Shown here: piece after piece, positions 1 through 8,710 of the stretch | Layout: each line of letters opens with the position of its first letter | Position numbering within the stretch: the stretch's first letter is position 1 | Source of the DNA: Streptomyces sp. SM10 | GTDB taxonomy: Bacteria > Actinomycetota > Actinomycetes > Streptomycetales > Streptomycetaceae | Assembly: GCF_002910915.1 (NCBI RefSeq) | Contig: NZ_NEUF01000068.1 | Span: 186,001-250,000 of the forward strand | Length of the DNA: 64,000 nucleotides | Direction: 5' to 3' | Program-made: the position numbers and the translations under genes | Notes under the pieces: model-generated | What the model was told of the DNA's origin: nothing | Databases searched by the model: none | The model's input: the letters and a program-made list of their open reading frames with translations, nothing else

Positions 1-1412
1 AGCTGGCCGAGGACGTACGCCGTCTCCTGCCGGGCCGCCAGGGTCTCGGGGTGGTCGGGGCCGAGGGCGCGCTCGCGGCTCTCCGCCACACGGCCGAACT
101 CACCCAGCGCGTCCGCGGGGTGGCCGGTGCGGCTGAGGCTGAATCCGACCTCGTACCTGCTGGCCAGGGTGTCGGCGTGGTCGGGTCCGAGCACCCTTTC
201 GCGCTCGGCGGCGACCGCGCGGTGGACGTCGCCCGCTTCCTCCCAGTGGCCGAGGCGGCCCAGGTTGAGGCCGGCGCTGTGCCGGCCGGCCAGGGCGGCG
301 AGCAGCCCGGGCTCCGGGCCGGACCGGCCCGCCTCCTCGTGCGGAAGACTGCCCGTGAGTGCCTGTCCGGCGCCGGTGGTCCACGCCCCGGTCAGGGCGG
401 CCGCCCGGTCGATGGCCGCCGTCCCGGGGTACGCCGAGCCGGTCGCCTTGAGCCCGGTGGTCATGTTGCGGGTCCAGGACGGCAGTCGGGGCCGGTGTTC
501 CCCGGGGTGGCGGACCGGGACGGGCGGCGCGAGGCGGGCCCGCCCGGCCACCGGCTGCTCGCCGGTGCGCCCGAGAGCGATGCGCTGGCGCAGGTCACCG
601 GCGTCGGCCGGCCGCTCCCCCGGTGTCTTGGCCAGCAGTTCCAGCACGACCCGGTCGAAGAACCCCGGGAGTTCGGCGCGGTGGGATCGCGGAGGTGCGG
701 GCACGGTGTCGCGGTGCCCGACGAGCACGGCCCAGGCGTCGTCCATGTCGAACGGCGGAACGCCCGTGGCGATCTCGTACAGCACACAGCCCAGGGAGTA
801 GAGATCGCTGCGGTGGTCGACCTCCCCGCCGCTGATCTGCTCCGGCGACATGTAGTGCGGGGTGCCCATCGCGATGCCGGTGCCGGTGAGCTTGGAGGTG
901 AAGCCGATGTCGTGACCCAGCCGGGCTATGCCGAAGTCGCAGATCTTCACCGCGCCGTCGTCGAGCCGCATGATGTTCGCCGGCTTGAGGTCACGGTGCA
1001 CGATGCCCTGCCGGTGCGTGTAGCCGAGGGCGTCGGCGACCTGCTCCGCGATGTCGACGACGTCGTCCACCGGCAGCGGGTGCTGCTCGTTGTCCTCGAG
1101 GAGCTGGCTGAGGTTACGCCCCTCCAGGAGCTCCATGACGAGGTAGAGGACACCGTCCCACTCTCCGAAGTCGTGGACGACGGTGACTCCGCGGTGCTGG
1201 AGCGCCGCGGCCACCCGGGCCTCGCGGCGGAAGCGCTCGCGCAGTATGCGGGTGAAGTTCTCGTCGTGCTGCGGGCCCATCGGTTTCAGACACTTGACGG
1301 CCACCTGCCGGCCCAGCGATTCGTCGCGCGCACGCCACACCTCGCCCATGCCTCCGCGCCCGATCAGATCGAGCAGCCGGTAGCGGCTCTGGATCAGCCT
1401 GGTGTCCGCCAT
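1..1412 (-). CDS. Ser/Thr protein kinase with C-terminal TPR-like region (3' end outside window)
   Basis: A Hanks-type kinase that phosphorylates proteins on Ser/Thr in the cytoplasm. Reading from 1412 the protein starts MADTRLIQSRYRLLDLIG. Visible elements are the glycine loop GRGGMGEV (residues 18-25), ATP lysine K40 in VAVK, the catalytic loop HRDLKPAN (from 139), DFG (159-161) and MSPEQ in the activation segment. The kinase domain ends near residue 275. It is followed by an Ala/Gly-rich linker and helical repeats containing 'GPDHPETL' and 'GPDHADTL', as in tetratricopeptide proteins. No membrane segment or PASTA repeat is seen in the 470 residues present; the stop codon lies upstream of base 1. 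It follows the DUF2236 gene by 35 bp on the same strand, so the two are probably co-transcribed. Family assignment is firm; the substrate is unknown. Confidence 0.93.
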   Translation of the reverse strand, partial: MADTRLIQSRYRLLDLIGRGGMGEVWRARDESLGRQVAVKCLKPMGPQHDENFTRILRERFRREARVAAALQHRGVTVVHDFGEWDGVLYLVMELLEGRNLSQLLEDNEQHPLPVDDVVDIAEQVADALGYTHRQGIVHRDLKPANIMRLDDGAVKICDFGIARLGHDIGFTSKLTGTGIAMGTPHYMSPEQISGGEVDHRSDLYSLGCVLYEIATGVPPFDMDDAWAVLVGHRDTVPAPPRSHRAELPGFFDRVVLELLAKTPGERPADAGDLRQRIALGRTGEQPVAGRARLAPPVPVRHPGEHRPRLPSWTRNMTTGLKATGSAYPGTAAIDRAAALTGAWTTGAGQALTGSLPHEEAGRSGPEPGLLAALAGRHSAGLNLGRLGHWEEAGDVHRAVAAERERVLGPDHADTLASRYEVGFSLSRTGHPADALGEFGRVAESRERALGPDHPETLAARQETAYVLGQ

Positions 1413-1447
1413 CGCGTGTTGTCGCCCCCGTCTGCATCACTGCCCGC

Positions 1448-2335
1448 TCACCGCTGCGCCCTCCCCGGCCTGTCCAGTATGGCTGCCTGTCTGCGAAGTC
1501 TGTACGGTGCGGGTCGGCTGCCGGGGCCGAGCCGCACCATCGCCTTCGCGATGTGCCCGGGCGGCAGACGCCGGCGGAGGCGGCCGGGAATACCGCGCAG
1601 GGCGGTTCCGGCGGTCCGCAGGCGGCGGTCGACCACCGCCTGCGGAGGCGCGGCTCTGCCGTACAACGCGTGGGCGTACGCGGGCAGCGAGTCGTAGGCG
1701 AGTGCGGCCACCCGTCGCCAGAGCAGGGCACGTGCGGGCGCGAGCAGCGCGGGGACAGGCGGGTTGCGGAGGAAGTCGTCGACGTCCGACGCCTCCGGCC
1801 CGGCGGCGAGCAGCGGCCGGACCTCTTCGAAGTAGGCCCCGAGGGCCCTGGTCGTGGCGGGGACGTCCGGCGGGTCGAGCCCGACGAGGCGGGCGGCCTC
1901 CCGCTGCTCGTCGACGTAGCGGTCGGCCTGGGCGGCGGTCAGAGGGAATCCTGAGCGCCGCTCGACCTGGAGGTAGGAGTCGACCTCGGCGCAGTGCACC
2001 CAGAGCAGCAGTTCCGGCTCGTCGATGCCGTAGACCTCGCCGGTGACCGGGTCGGTGGCCCTGAGGTGCCGGTGGATCCTACGGACGCGCGCGCCGTACT
2101 GCTCGGCGGAGTCCGTGGTCCCGTAGGTCAGCGTGCCGACGAAGTCGGCCGTACGCAGCAGACGCCCCCAGGCGTCGTTCCGGAAGTCGGAGTTCTGCAT
2201 GACCCCCCGCACGGCGCGCGGGTGGAGGGCCTGGAGGTAGAGGGCGCGGACTCCGGCCACCCACATCATGGGGTCCGCGTGCATCTGCCAGGTGACGGAG
2301 CCGGGGCCGAAGAGTCCCGCGTCCGGATCGTTCAT
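1448..2335 (-). CDS. DUF2236 / MpaB-type oxygenase family protein
   Basis: A 295-residue protein of the DUF2236 family, which includes the rubber oxygenase (Lcp) and MpaB haem-binding domain. Family hallmarks seen are the N-terminal PGSVTWQMHADP segment, ALHPRAVRGVMQNSDF, and DPVTGEVYGIDEPELLLWVHCAEV with the conserved WVH. The start at 2335 (MNDPDAGLF) is chosen because GGAAGG stands 9 nt upstream; an in-frame start at 2434 adds 33 low-complexity residues without a ribosome site. No signal peptide. It is the first gene of a probable two-gene unit with the Ser/Thr kinase. The family suggests an oxidative reaction at haem, but the substrate here is not predictable. Confidence 0.85.
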   Translation of the reverse strand: MNDPDAGLFGPGSVTWQMHADPMMWVAGVRALYLQALHPRAVRGVMQNSDFRNDAWGRLLRTADFVGTLTYGTTDSAEQYGARVRRIHRHLRATDPVTGEVYGIDEPELLLWVHCAEVDSYLQVERRSGFPLTAAQADRYVDEQREAARLVGLDPPDVPATTRALGAYFEEVRPLLAAGPEASDVDDFLRNPPVPALLAPARALLWRRVAALAYDSLPAYAHALYGRAAPPQAVVDRRLRTAGTALRGIPGRLRRRLPPGHIAKAMVRLGPGSRPAPYRLRRQAAILDRPGRAQR

Positions 2336-2474
2336 CGGCTCGTGCCTTCCGTTCGGCGGTGGAACCGGGGCGTCGTACCGGGGTCGCACGGGGAGGGACG
2401 TGGTTCGTAGGATGACGTCCTGTCGCGGTGACATGCATACCGCAACTGCGAGCGTGACGGGGAGGGGTGGGGAC

Positions 2475-2939
2475 GTGCCCAGGTGGGGACTGGTCGTGGA
2501 GCAGAACCTCGGCTACGGCCGCCAGGGCAGGATGTGGTCGGTCGGCGTGATGGACCATGTGGAGGGGACGCGCGAGGAGGCGCTCGCGGCGCTCAGGATC
2601 CGGGCCGAGCGCTTCGAGCCGGTCCATCCGGCCAACCCGAAACGCCGGATGCTCTACCGCGAGGCGGACGGTTTCCTGCTGGTGGTCGACGGGGTCTGGC
2701 AGCCCTTCCACTGCCGGTTCACGGTCGCTGAGCAGCTGTACGACAGTGACGCCCCGGAACCGGTCGCGGCGCAGCCGCCCGTCCCGGTGACGGCACCGGA
2801 GGACCCCGACGGGCCGGCGCGCGGGACGAAGGCCGCGTCCCCCGCTCCCGAGACCGCGCCCGACCCCGGGCCCCCGCCCGCCTGGGACGCCGAGGTGCCC
2901 GAGGTGCCGTCCTGGCTGGGGCGGGACGACCTCGCCTGA
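2475..2939 (+). CDS. Conserved streptomycete hypothetical protein
   Basis: A 154-residue protein beginning with GTG (VPRWGLVVEQNLGYG) preceded by GGAGGGG at 2461-2467, which decides the start over longer in-frame options. The first ~85 residues look folded, with 'WSVGVMDHVEGTREEALAAL' and 'READGFLLVVDG' resembling a small alpha/beta domain. The C-terminal half is Pro/Ala/Glu-rich and probably disordered, ending SWLGRDDLA. A TAGGAT hexamer at 2408-2413 could be the -10 box. It is divergent from DUF2236 and convergent with the rlmG-like gene. I recognise it as a common Streptomyces hypothetical but know no function. Confidence 0.8.
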   Translation: MPRWGLVVEQNLGYGRQGRMWSVGVMDHVEGTREEALAALRIRAERFEPVHPANPKRRMLYREADGFLLVVDGVWQPFHCRFTVAEQLYDSDAPEPVAAQPPVPVTAPEDPDGPARGTKAASPAPETAPDPGPPPAWDAEVPEVPSWLGRDDLA

Positions 2940-2940
2940 C

Positions 2941-2963
2941 GTCGGTCGGCGGCCGGGACCGAC
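2941..2963. terminator. Stem-loop between convergent genes
   Basis: GTCGGTC (2941-2947) pairs with GACCGAC (2957-2963) around a 9-nt loop. It begins one base after the stop at 2939 and precedes the convergent gene's stop at 2978, so it may serve both. Only 7 bp, no U tract. Confidence 0.45.
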
Positions 2964-2977
2964 TCTCCTGATCCCGG

Positions 2978-4132
2978 TCAGCGCTTGACGGCCCGCAGGA
3001 CGACGAATTTCGGGTCGCCGGCCACGGTGACGCAGTTGCCGAAGATCCGGCGCAGCTGGGTGTGGTAGCCGAGGTGCCGGTTGCCGACGACCCACAGCTC
3101 ACCGCCCTGGCGCAGCGCGGTTCGGGCTCCGTGGAACATGTTCCTGGCCGTGGCGTCGGTGACCGCCTGGTGCGAGTGGAACGGCGGGTTGGTGAGGACG
3201 AGGTCCACGCTCGCCGGAGCCATGTCCGCCATCGCGTCGCCGACGAGGAAGCCGGCCTCGGCGTCCGGCCCCGTGTTGTCGTGGAAGGTCGCCTCGGCTG
3301 AGGCGACGGCCTGGTACGACTCGTCGATGAAGGTGACGGCGGCATCCGGGTTGGCGAGGGCGGCGGCCGTCCCCACCACGCCGTTCCCGCAGCCGAGGTC
3401 GACGACGCGGTCGGGACCCGTGCGGTCCGGCAGGTGCTTCAGGAAGAAGCGGGTGCCGATGTCCAGGCGTTCGGCGCAGAAGACGCCTGCGTGGTTGGTG
3501 ACGGTCCGGCCGGAGACCACACCGACGTCGTCGGGCAGGTCGTAGTGGTACGGCCACGGGCTGGGCGTCCTGGGCAGGGCCGGGTCGGGGGTGCAGAAGA
3601 TGAGGCGGGCCTTCTTCACCGCGAGAGACGTGCGGGTGGGCCCGATGATCCGCTCGAAGAGCTTGAGGGTCGAGGTGTGGATCTCCTTCACCATGCCGGT
3701 GCCGATGACGACGGTGCCGGCGTGCACGGCGGGTGCGAGCCTGTGGAGCTGGTCCTCCAGGAGCGCGAGGCTCTTGGGCACCCGGACGAGCAGCAGGTCG
3801 ACGCGTTCCGGAGGGGGGTCGAGGACCGAGAGCATGCGCACCGCGTCCGGTGCCGCGCCGTTGCGCGCCAGATTGGCCTGGGTGGCGCGCCGGGTGAGGT
3901 AGGAATCGGTGATCTGCAGGGGGCCCTGCGCGGCCAGCACCGTGGCGAGCGCACCCCAGCGGTCTCCGACGACGGCCACGGTGCCGGAGGGCAGGACCGG
4001 CTCGCTCTCCGCTCCCTCCAGCCGGCGCAGCAGGTATTCGTCGGCGGCGTCCCACGCACGGAGCGGGTCGCGGGGGTTCTCGGGAAAGCGGGCGAGATCG
4101 AATTCGCCCTGTGACGTCGTCAAACGGTTCAT
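2978..4132 (-). CDS. rlmG: RlmG/RsmC-like rRNA (guanine-N2) methyltransferase
   Basis: A 384-residue SAM-dependent methyltransferase of the RsmC/RlmG type, which modifies guanine N2 in ribosomal RNA. The N-terminal half (about 1-195) is the degenerate methyltransferase-like domain typical of the family. The C-terminal half is catalytic, with the SAM-binding motif VDLGCGNGVVG (about 243-253), an acidic residue in FIDES, and the N2-guanine motif NPPFH (about 314). The length matches RlmG (about 375-380). The start is ATG (MNRLTTSQGEF). Two-domain architecture and motifs make the family secure; whether the target is 23S G1835 or 16S G1207 cannot be told from sequence alone. Confidence 0.85.
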   Translation of the reverse strand: MNRLTTSQGEFDLARFPENPRDPLRAWDAADEYLLRRLEGAESEPVLPSGTVAVVGDRWGALATVLAAQGPLQITDSYLTRRATQANLARNGAAPDAVRMLSVLDPPPERVDLLLVRVPKSLALLEDQLHRLAPAVHAGTVVIGTGMVKEIHTSTLKLFERIIGPTRTSLAVKKARLIFCTPDPALPRTPSPWPYHYDLPDDVGVVSGRTVTNHAGVFCAERLDIGTRFFLKHLPDRTGPDRVVDLGCGNGVVGTAAALANPDAAVTFIDESYQAVASAEATFHDNTGPDAEAGFLVGDAMADMAPASVDLVLTNPPFHSHQAVTDATARNMFHGARTALRQGGELWVVGNRHLGYHTQLRRIFGNCVTVAGDPKFVVLRAVKR

Positions 4133-4152
4133 ATTGCGTTCAGGCTAACCGA

Positions 4153-4185
4153 GGGGCGGGGAGCGTTCCGCATGCTCCCCGCCCC
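4153..4185 (-). terminator. Stem-loop downstream of the 4203-4409 gene
   Basis: GGGGCGGGGAGC (4153-4164) pairs perfectly with GCTCCCCGCCCC (4174-4185) over a 9-nt loop. It lies 18 bp past the stop of the minus-strand gene at 4203 and just upstream of rlmG, so it would insulate rlmG from read-through. Confidence 0.65.
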
Positions 4186-4202
4186 CGGAATGCCGCCCGG
4201 GT

Positions 4203-4409
4203 CTACGGGAGCCGCTTGTCCATGGCCGACCGGCCCTCCTCGGACAGCCTCCGCCTGGCCCAATCGAGGCTTTCGGGGGTCAGGTCCCGCCCGGAGGCGA
4301 GCACCAGGTCCTCCGCGGTGGGCTGATCGTTGCCACCGGTGTGCAGCAGACGGTCGGGGGTCACCCCTCGTACCTTCGGTGCGGATACGGATTCGGACTC
4401 TTCGCTCAT
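4203..4409 (-). CDS. Small hypothetical protein, 68 aa
   Basis: A short acidic protein starting MSEESESVSAPKVRGVTPD. The start at 4409 is supported by GAGGAGG about 4 nt upstream; an in-frame start 24 bp earlier has none. The C-terminal part, 'TPESLDWARRRLSEEGRSAMDKRLP', looks helical and is the sort of small conserved protein often seen in Streptomyces. No membrane segment, no cysteine pair, no recognised domain. It is divergent from the secreted nuclease gene and followed by a strong stem-loop. Function unknown. Confidence 0.65.
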   Translation of the reverse strand: MSEESESVSAPKVRGVTPDRLLHTGGNDQPTAEDLVLASGRDLTPESLDWARRRLSEEGRSAMDKRLP

Positions 4410-4621
4410 ACCGCCTCCTCGTCCTTGCGGCAATTCTCGCGCCGGGGCGGCATCCGCGCATCCGATGTCCCGGCAGGCCCGGAAAACCTGTCACTTGACT
4501 TGCACATGATGAATACGCAACGTTCACACGACCGGCACCGTGCGTGTGGAAGGCTCCCGATCGAGCAGACAGCATCCGGCCACCTCGACACCGTTTCGCC
4601 GCCCCGGAGAGGACACCCCAC

Positions 4622-5443
4622 ATGTCCAGTCGTCGCCGTTTCTACGCGCGTCCACTACTCGCGACAGCCGTCTCGATCGCCGTACTCACCGGCCTCGCCG
4701 CCACAGCGCCCGCCGCCACCCCCACGAACGACCCCGCGGCGTCGCCGGCCGCCGCTCTGGACGACACCTACTACCAGGACGCCCTGGGCAAGACCGGCAC
4801 CGCGCTCAAGAGCTCCCTGCACACGATCATCAGCGACCAGACCACGCTCTCCTACACCCAGGTGTGGGACGCGCTCAAGGCCACGGACGAGGACCCGTCC
4901 GACTCGTCCCACGTGATCCTCCTCTACACCGGCCGTTCCCAGTCGAAGAGCACCAACGGGGGCAACACCGGCGACTGGAACCGCGAGCACGTCTGGGCCA
5001 AGTCCCACGGGGACTTCGGCACCTCGACCGGACCCGGCACCGACATCCACCACCTGCGCCCCACGGACGTCCGGGTCAACTCCGTCCGGGGCAACAAGGA
5101 CTTCGACAACGGCGGGAGCACCGTGTCCGGGGCGCCCGGCAACTACACCGACAGCGACTCCTTCGAACCGCGCGACGCGGTCAAGGGCGACGTCGCACGG
5201 ATGATCCTCTACATGGCGGTGCGCTACGAGGGCGACGACTCCTTCGCCGACCTCGAGCCGAACGACAGCGTGGACAACGGCTCGGCCCCGAACATCGGGC
5301 GGCTCACCGTGCTGAAGCAGTGGAGCCAGGAGGACCCGCCGGACAGCTTCGAGCAGAACCGCAACGAGGTCATATTCGACCAGTTCCAGCACAACCGGAA
5401 CCCGTTCATCGACCACCCCGAGTGGGTCGAGGCCATCTGGTAG
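4622..5443 (+). CDS. Secreted endonuclease I family nuclease
   Basis: A 273-residue exported nuclease of the endonuclease I family (PF04231, beta-beta-alpha metal fold). The start at 4622 (MSSRRRFYARPLL) has GGAGAGGA 8 nt upstream. Residues 1-33 form a Sec signal peptide with basic n-region, Ala/Leu core and an Ala-rich cleavage site. The catalytic region contains NREHVWAKSHG, DIHHLRPTD and RGNKDF, carrying the metal-binding His/Asn residues of the family, and the C-terminus has the HNRNPFIDHPEWVEAIW box. It should degrade extracellular DNA (possibly RNA) for nutrient scavenging. It is divergent from the 68-aa gene and ends 3 bp before the convergent glutaminase gene. Confidence 0.92.
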   Translation: MSSRRRFYARPLLATAVSIAVLTGLAATAPAATPTNDPAASPAAALDDTYYQDALGKTGTALKSSLHTIISDQTTLSYTQVWDALKATDEDPSDSSHVILLYTGRSQSKSTNGGNTGDWNREHVWAKSHGDFGTSTGPGTDIHHLRPTDVRVNSVRGNKDFDNGGSTVSGAPGNYTDSDSFEPRDAVKGDVARMILYMAVRYEGDDSFADLEPNDSVDNGSAPNIGRLTVLKQWSQEDPPDSFEQNRNEVIFDQFQHNRNPFIDHPEWVEAIW

Positions 5444-5446
5444 AGC

Positions 5447-6799
5447 TCAGTCCGGCCCGGCCACGACCTCCGCGCAGTGCGCGGCGGCCTCCTCACGGGA
5501 GCCGAAGCGCGGGAGGTCCTGGCCGGTCCGCTCCCGGAGCAGGTCCGGCGGACCCAGGCGGTCACCGGGATCGACCACGGCCGCACGCCGCCCTTCCCCG
5601 GCGAGCCGGGAGAGCCCGGCGTGCAGCAGTTCGAGGGCGACGGAATCGGTTCCCGTCACCTCACGCAGGTCGAGGACCACCGCACCGGCCCGCTCGGGGC
5701 CCGACTCGTCCAGGGCGTACAGCACGCGCTCGGCGGCCGTGAAGTCGAGGGCGCCCTGCGCCGCGACGACCCCGACGCGCTCCCGCGACACGCGCTCCCG
5801 CCGCCCGGACGGCGCGGAGGACAGGACGTCCGCGGTGGTGACCAGCGTGACGGTGGAGCCCGGGAGCGCCGGGTTCCTCATGAGGTGCAGCCCGAGGCGT
5901 TCCGAGAGTGCGCCGAGCGCCGCGTGGCCGCGCACCGAGGTGCCCGCCGTGTCCAGCAGGGGGCTGTAGGCGGCCAGTCCGAAGCGGGCCGGTCCTGCGG
6001 CGATCAGGCCGCCCGACACTCCGCTCTTGGCGGGCAGCCCGACCCGCAGCAGCCAGTCACCGGAGGCGTCGTACATCCCGCAGGTTGCCATCACCGCGAG
6101 GGCCTGCGCCGCGACCCCGGCGGACACGACCTTCTCCCCGGTGACCGGATTGACCCCGCCGTGCGCCAGGGTTGCGGCCATCACCGCGAGGTCGACGGCG
6201 GTCGCCCGGACCGCGCACTGCCGGAAGTAGGTGTCCACGGCGGCCACCGGATCGACGGGCAGCGTCCCGGTGCTGCGGATCAGATAGGCGAGCGCCCGAT
6301 TGCGGTCCCCGGTCGCGGCCTCGGATCCGTACACGCCCTCGTCGACGTCCAGCTTCCGCCCGGCGAACCGGCTGAGGCAGGTCACGATGCGGTCGAAGGC
6401 GGGAGCCTCGCGGGTGTCGGGGACCAGGGCTGTGGTGACGATGGCTCCGGCGTTGACCATCGCGTTGGCGGGGCGCCCGGTTCCCGGTTCCAGACTGATG
6501 GCGTTGAACGCCTCCCCGCTCGGTTCGGCGCCCACCCAGCGGCCCACCTCGTCGAGGCCGAGCGAGGCCAGTGCGAGGGCGTAGACGAAGGGCTTGGACA
6601 CCGACTGCAGGGTGAACGGGGTCTGCGCCGCGCCCGCTCGGTAGGTGTGGCCGTCCATGCTGACGAGGGCGAGCCCGAAGTCGTCGGGGTCGGATCGGGC
6701 CAGCTCCGGGATGTAGTCGGCCCGCCGGCCGTCGCGCACTCCGGCGAAGCGGCGGTGGAGATCGCGCAGTGCGTCGGTGACGGCCTCGGACGCGCTCAC
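5447..6799 (-). CDS. glsA: Glutaminase A fused to a C-terminal STAS domain
   Basis: Hydrolyses glutamine to glutamate and ammonia. The start is GTG at 6799 (VSASEAVTDALRDL), with GGAGGG 9 nt upstream; the open frame runs further upstream without a ribosome site. Residues about 1-305 form the beta-lactamase-like glutaminase domain with the catalytic SxxK in LQSVSKPF, the AMVNAGAI motif and a GLPAKSGVSGG loop. Residues about 345-445 are a STAS domain (VVLDLREVTGTDSVALELL), normally a nucleotide- or partner-sensing module. The total of 450 residues compares with about 310 for stand-alone glutaminases. The DUF1269 gene lies 52 bp upstream on the same strand. Fusion seen directly; a regulatory role for the STAS part is inference. 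Confidence 0.92.
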   Translation of the reverse strand: MSASEAVTDALRDLHRRFAGVRDGRRADYIPELARSDPDDFGLALVSMDGHTYRAGAAQTPFTLQSVSKPFVYALALASLGLDEVGRWVGAEPSGEAFNAISLEPGTGRPANAMVNAGAIVTTALVPDTREAPAFDRIVTCLSRFAGRKLDVDEGVYGSEAATGDRNRALAYLIRSTGTLPVDPVAAVDTYFRQCAVRATAVDLAVMAATLAHGGVNPVTGEKVVSAGVAAQALAVMATCGMYDASGDWLLRVGLPAKSGVSGGLIAAGPARFGLAAYSPLLDTAGTSVRGHAALGALSERLGLHLMRNPALPGSTVTLVTTADVLSSAPSGRRERVSRERVGVVAAQGALDFTAAERVLYALDESGPERAGAVVLDLREVTGTDSVALELLHAGLSRLAGEGRRAAVVDPGDRLGPPDLLRERTGQDLPRFGSREEAAAHCAEVVAGPD

Positions 6800-6851
6800 C
6801 TGGCGCCCTCCGGGTGCCGCGCGGGGCGCGGCGGGAGCGGCCCCTGCCGTG

Positions 6852-7346
6852 TCACTCCGCCTCGTCGCCGAAGATCTCGCGGAGCTTCGCCTCGCGTTCG
6901 GTGTCGAGGTTGCTGTGCAGCAGTTCGGCGCCGTCGCCGGGCAGCGACTCACTGATACGGCTGGGGACCTCGTCCATGGTGAGCAGGAAGAGCGCGGAGG
7001 TCCCCGGGGTCACCTTCTCCTTGACCTCGGCGATGAACTCGTCGTCGATCCCGATGTCGGCGAGCCTTCCGCCCAGCGCACCCGCCGCGGCGCCGATCGC
7101 GGCGCCCAGTAGCGGCATCAGGAAGATGAGCCCGAAGAGCATCCCCCAGAAGGTGCCGCTCAGCGCGCCGGCGCCGACGAGGTTGATCAGCTGTCCGGTC
7201 TTCGGCTTGGAACGCCCGGCCGGCCAGGTCACGACGGCGGCGTCGAGAATCCTGAGCAGCCCCTCCTTCTGGAGAGACTTCAGGGCCGTCTCCACGTTCT
7301 CCGCGCCTTCGGCCGACTGGAACTTCCACACAGTGAGCGTGGACAT
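6852..7346 (-). CDS. DUF1269 membrane-associated protein
   Basis: A 164-residue DUF1269 family protein starting MSTLTVWKFQSAEGAE, with GGAGG 8 nt upstream of the ATG at 7346. The family pattern is visible: an N-terminal ferredoxin-like segment (ALKSLQKEGLLRILDAAVV), a central Gly/Ala/Leu-rich hydrophobic hairpin (about residues 60-100: GALSGTFWGMLFGLIFL and AAIGAAAGALGG), then a soluble domain with TPGTSALFLLTMDEV. The protein probably associates with membranes and may respond to stress, as its relatives are often near stress genes. It is upstream of glsA on the same strand and divergent from the baeRF3 gene across an AT-richer spacer. Exact function unknown. Confidence 0.85.
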   Translation of the reverse strand: MSTLTVWKFQSAEGAENVETALKSLQKEGLLRILDAAVVTWPAGRSKPKTGQLINLVGAGALSGTFWGMLFGLIFLMPLLGAAIGAAAGALGGRLADIGIDDEFIAEVKEKVTPGTSALFLLTMDEVPSRISESLPGDGAELLHSNLDTEREAKLREIFGDEAE

Positions 7347-7483
7347 CGCACGCACCTCCGGAAAGCAAGGGAATAACTCGCTCATATTAGGATCAAAAGG
7401 TATGTATTGACTCGTTGAACGGCCCGCTCCACATCCAGGGGCGGCTCCAGCACCGAGGACCCCGAGCCCTCCGGGAGGGAACG

Positions 7484-8599
7484 ATGGATACGGACGCCCT
7501 GACGCCGGACCTGCTGCAGAGACTTCGCGCGGCCAGGCCCTATCCGGCCCTGTCCCTCACGATGCCCACCCACCGCAGGGCGCCGGACAACGCCCAGGAC
7601 GCCGTGCGGCTGCGGAATCTGGTGGCCGAGGCCGGCAGCCGGCTCGACGCCGATCCCCGCGTGGGCAACGAGGCACGGGCCGCGGTGAAGGCGCAGCTCG
7701 ACCGCGCGGTGGCCGAGGTGGACCAGCGCCGCGCCCTGGAGGCTCTCGTCATCCTCGCCGATGCCGACGAGTACCAGATCTGGCAACTGCCGCGCACCGC
7801 ACCCGAACGAGTGGTCCTGAGCGACAGCTACCTCACCCGCAACCTGGTCGCGGCGAAAGCCGGCGCACAGCCGTTCTGGGTCCTCAGCATCTCGGCGGAA
7901 CACGCCTCCCTCTTCTCGGGCACGGGCGACGGCCTGCGCCCGGAGAAGAGGGAGGGCTTCCCGCTCACGGCCCCGCACGAGGCGCCCAACCCGCAGCGCG
8001 AGGAGCGGATCGGCGACACCCCGAGCACCTACAGCAGCGAGGACGCCCGCAACTTCCTCCGCACGGTCGACGGGAAGCTGCGCACGGTACTGGCGAGAGA
8101 TCCGCGCCCGCTCTTCCTGGTCGGCCTCGCACCGGCACTCTCCCTGCTCGACGAGGTCGGCGAGAGCGCGAAGCCGGCCGCCGGGAAGGTCGCGAAGGGC
8201 ACGACCGCGGAGACGACGCCGCCCGAGCTGCTCAAGGAGCTCACCCCGGCGCTGGAGGACTGGCGCCGGCAGGCGGCGGCCCGCATCCGGGAGAGGCTCG
8301 ACAACGCGCACAGCAGCCGCTCCTTCGCGGGCGGGCTCGACGAGGTGTGGCTGGCCGTACGGGAGGGCCGGGCGGGACTGGTCGCGGTCGAGGAGCACTT
8401 CGACCGGACCGTGAGGGTCACCGACGGGCACCTGGAGCCGGTGGGCCCGGACACCACCTCGGCCACGGACGGCCAGGTCCGCGAGGACATCGTCGACGAG
8501 CTGGTCGAGGCGGCCCTGGACAACGGCTGCGAGGTGGCCTTCGTGGCGGACGACTCCCTCGCCGCCCACGGACGGCTCGCGGCGGTCCTGCGCTTCTGA
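7484..8599 (+). CDS. baeRF3-domain protein (bacterial eRF1-like)
   Basis: A 371-residue protein with the features of the bacterial/archaeal eRF1-like (baeRF) families: the opening RPYPALSLTMPTHRR followed by NAQDAVRLRNLVAEA, then an Rnase-H/Pelota-like middle, and the C-terminal segment DNGCEVAFVADDSLAAHGRLAAVLRF, which resembles the ribosomal L7Ae-like end of eRF1 domain 3. The start ATG at 7484 follows GAGGG 5 nt upstream. Such proteins are proposed to act on stalled or hibernating ribosomes, but this is family-level inference. No GGQ motif is seen, so it should not release peptides like a true release factor. It is monocistronic as far as can be seen. Confidence 0.75.
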   Translation: MDTDALTPDLLQRLRAARPYPALSLTMPTHRRAPDNAQDAVRLRNLVAEAGSRLDADPRVGNEARAAVKAQLDRAVAEVDQRRALEALVILADADEYQIWQLPRTAPERVVLSDSYLTRNLVAAKAGAQPFWVLSISAEHASLFSGTGDGLRPEKREGFPLTAPHEAPNPQREERIGDTPSTYSSEDARNFLRTVDGKLRTVLARDPRPLFLVGLAPALSLLDEVGESAKPAAGKVAKGTTAETTPPELLKELTPALEDWRRQAAARIRERLDNAHSSRSFAGGLDEVWLAVREGRAGLVAVEEHFDRTVRVTDGHLEPVGPDTTSATDGQVREDIVDELVEAALDNGCEVAFVADDSLAAHGRLAAVLRF

Positions 8600-8710
8600 C
8601 CGCGTGTCCCTGAGTGAGTATTATGTGAATTATGTCTAGATTTGGCGCTCCGAAGTCGATCTCACTGCGTTGATCTCTCTGATCACGTCGTGCACGAAGG
8701 AGAGCCATTC

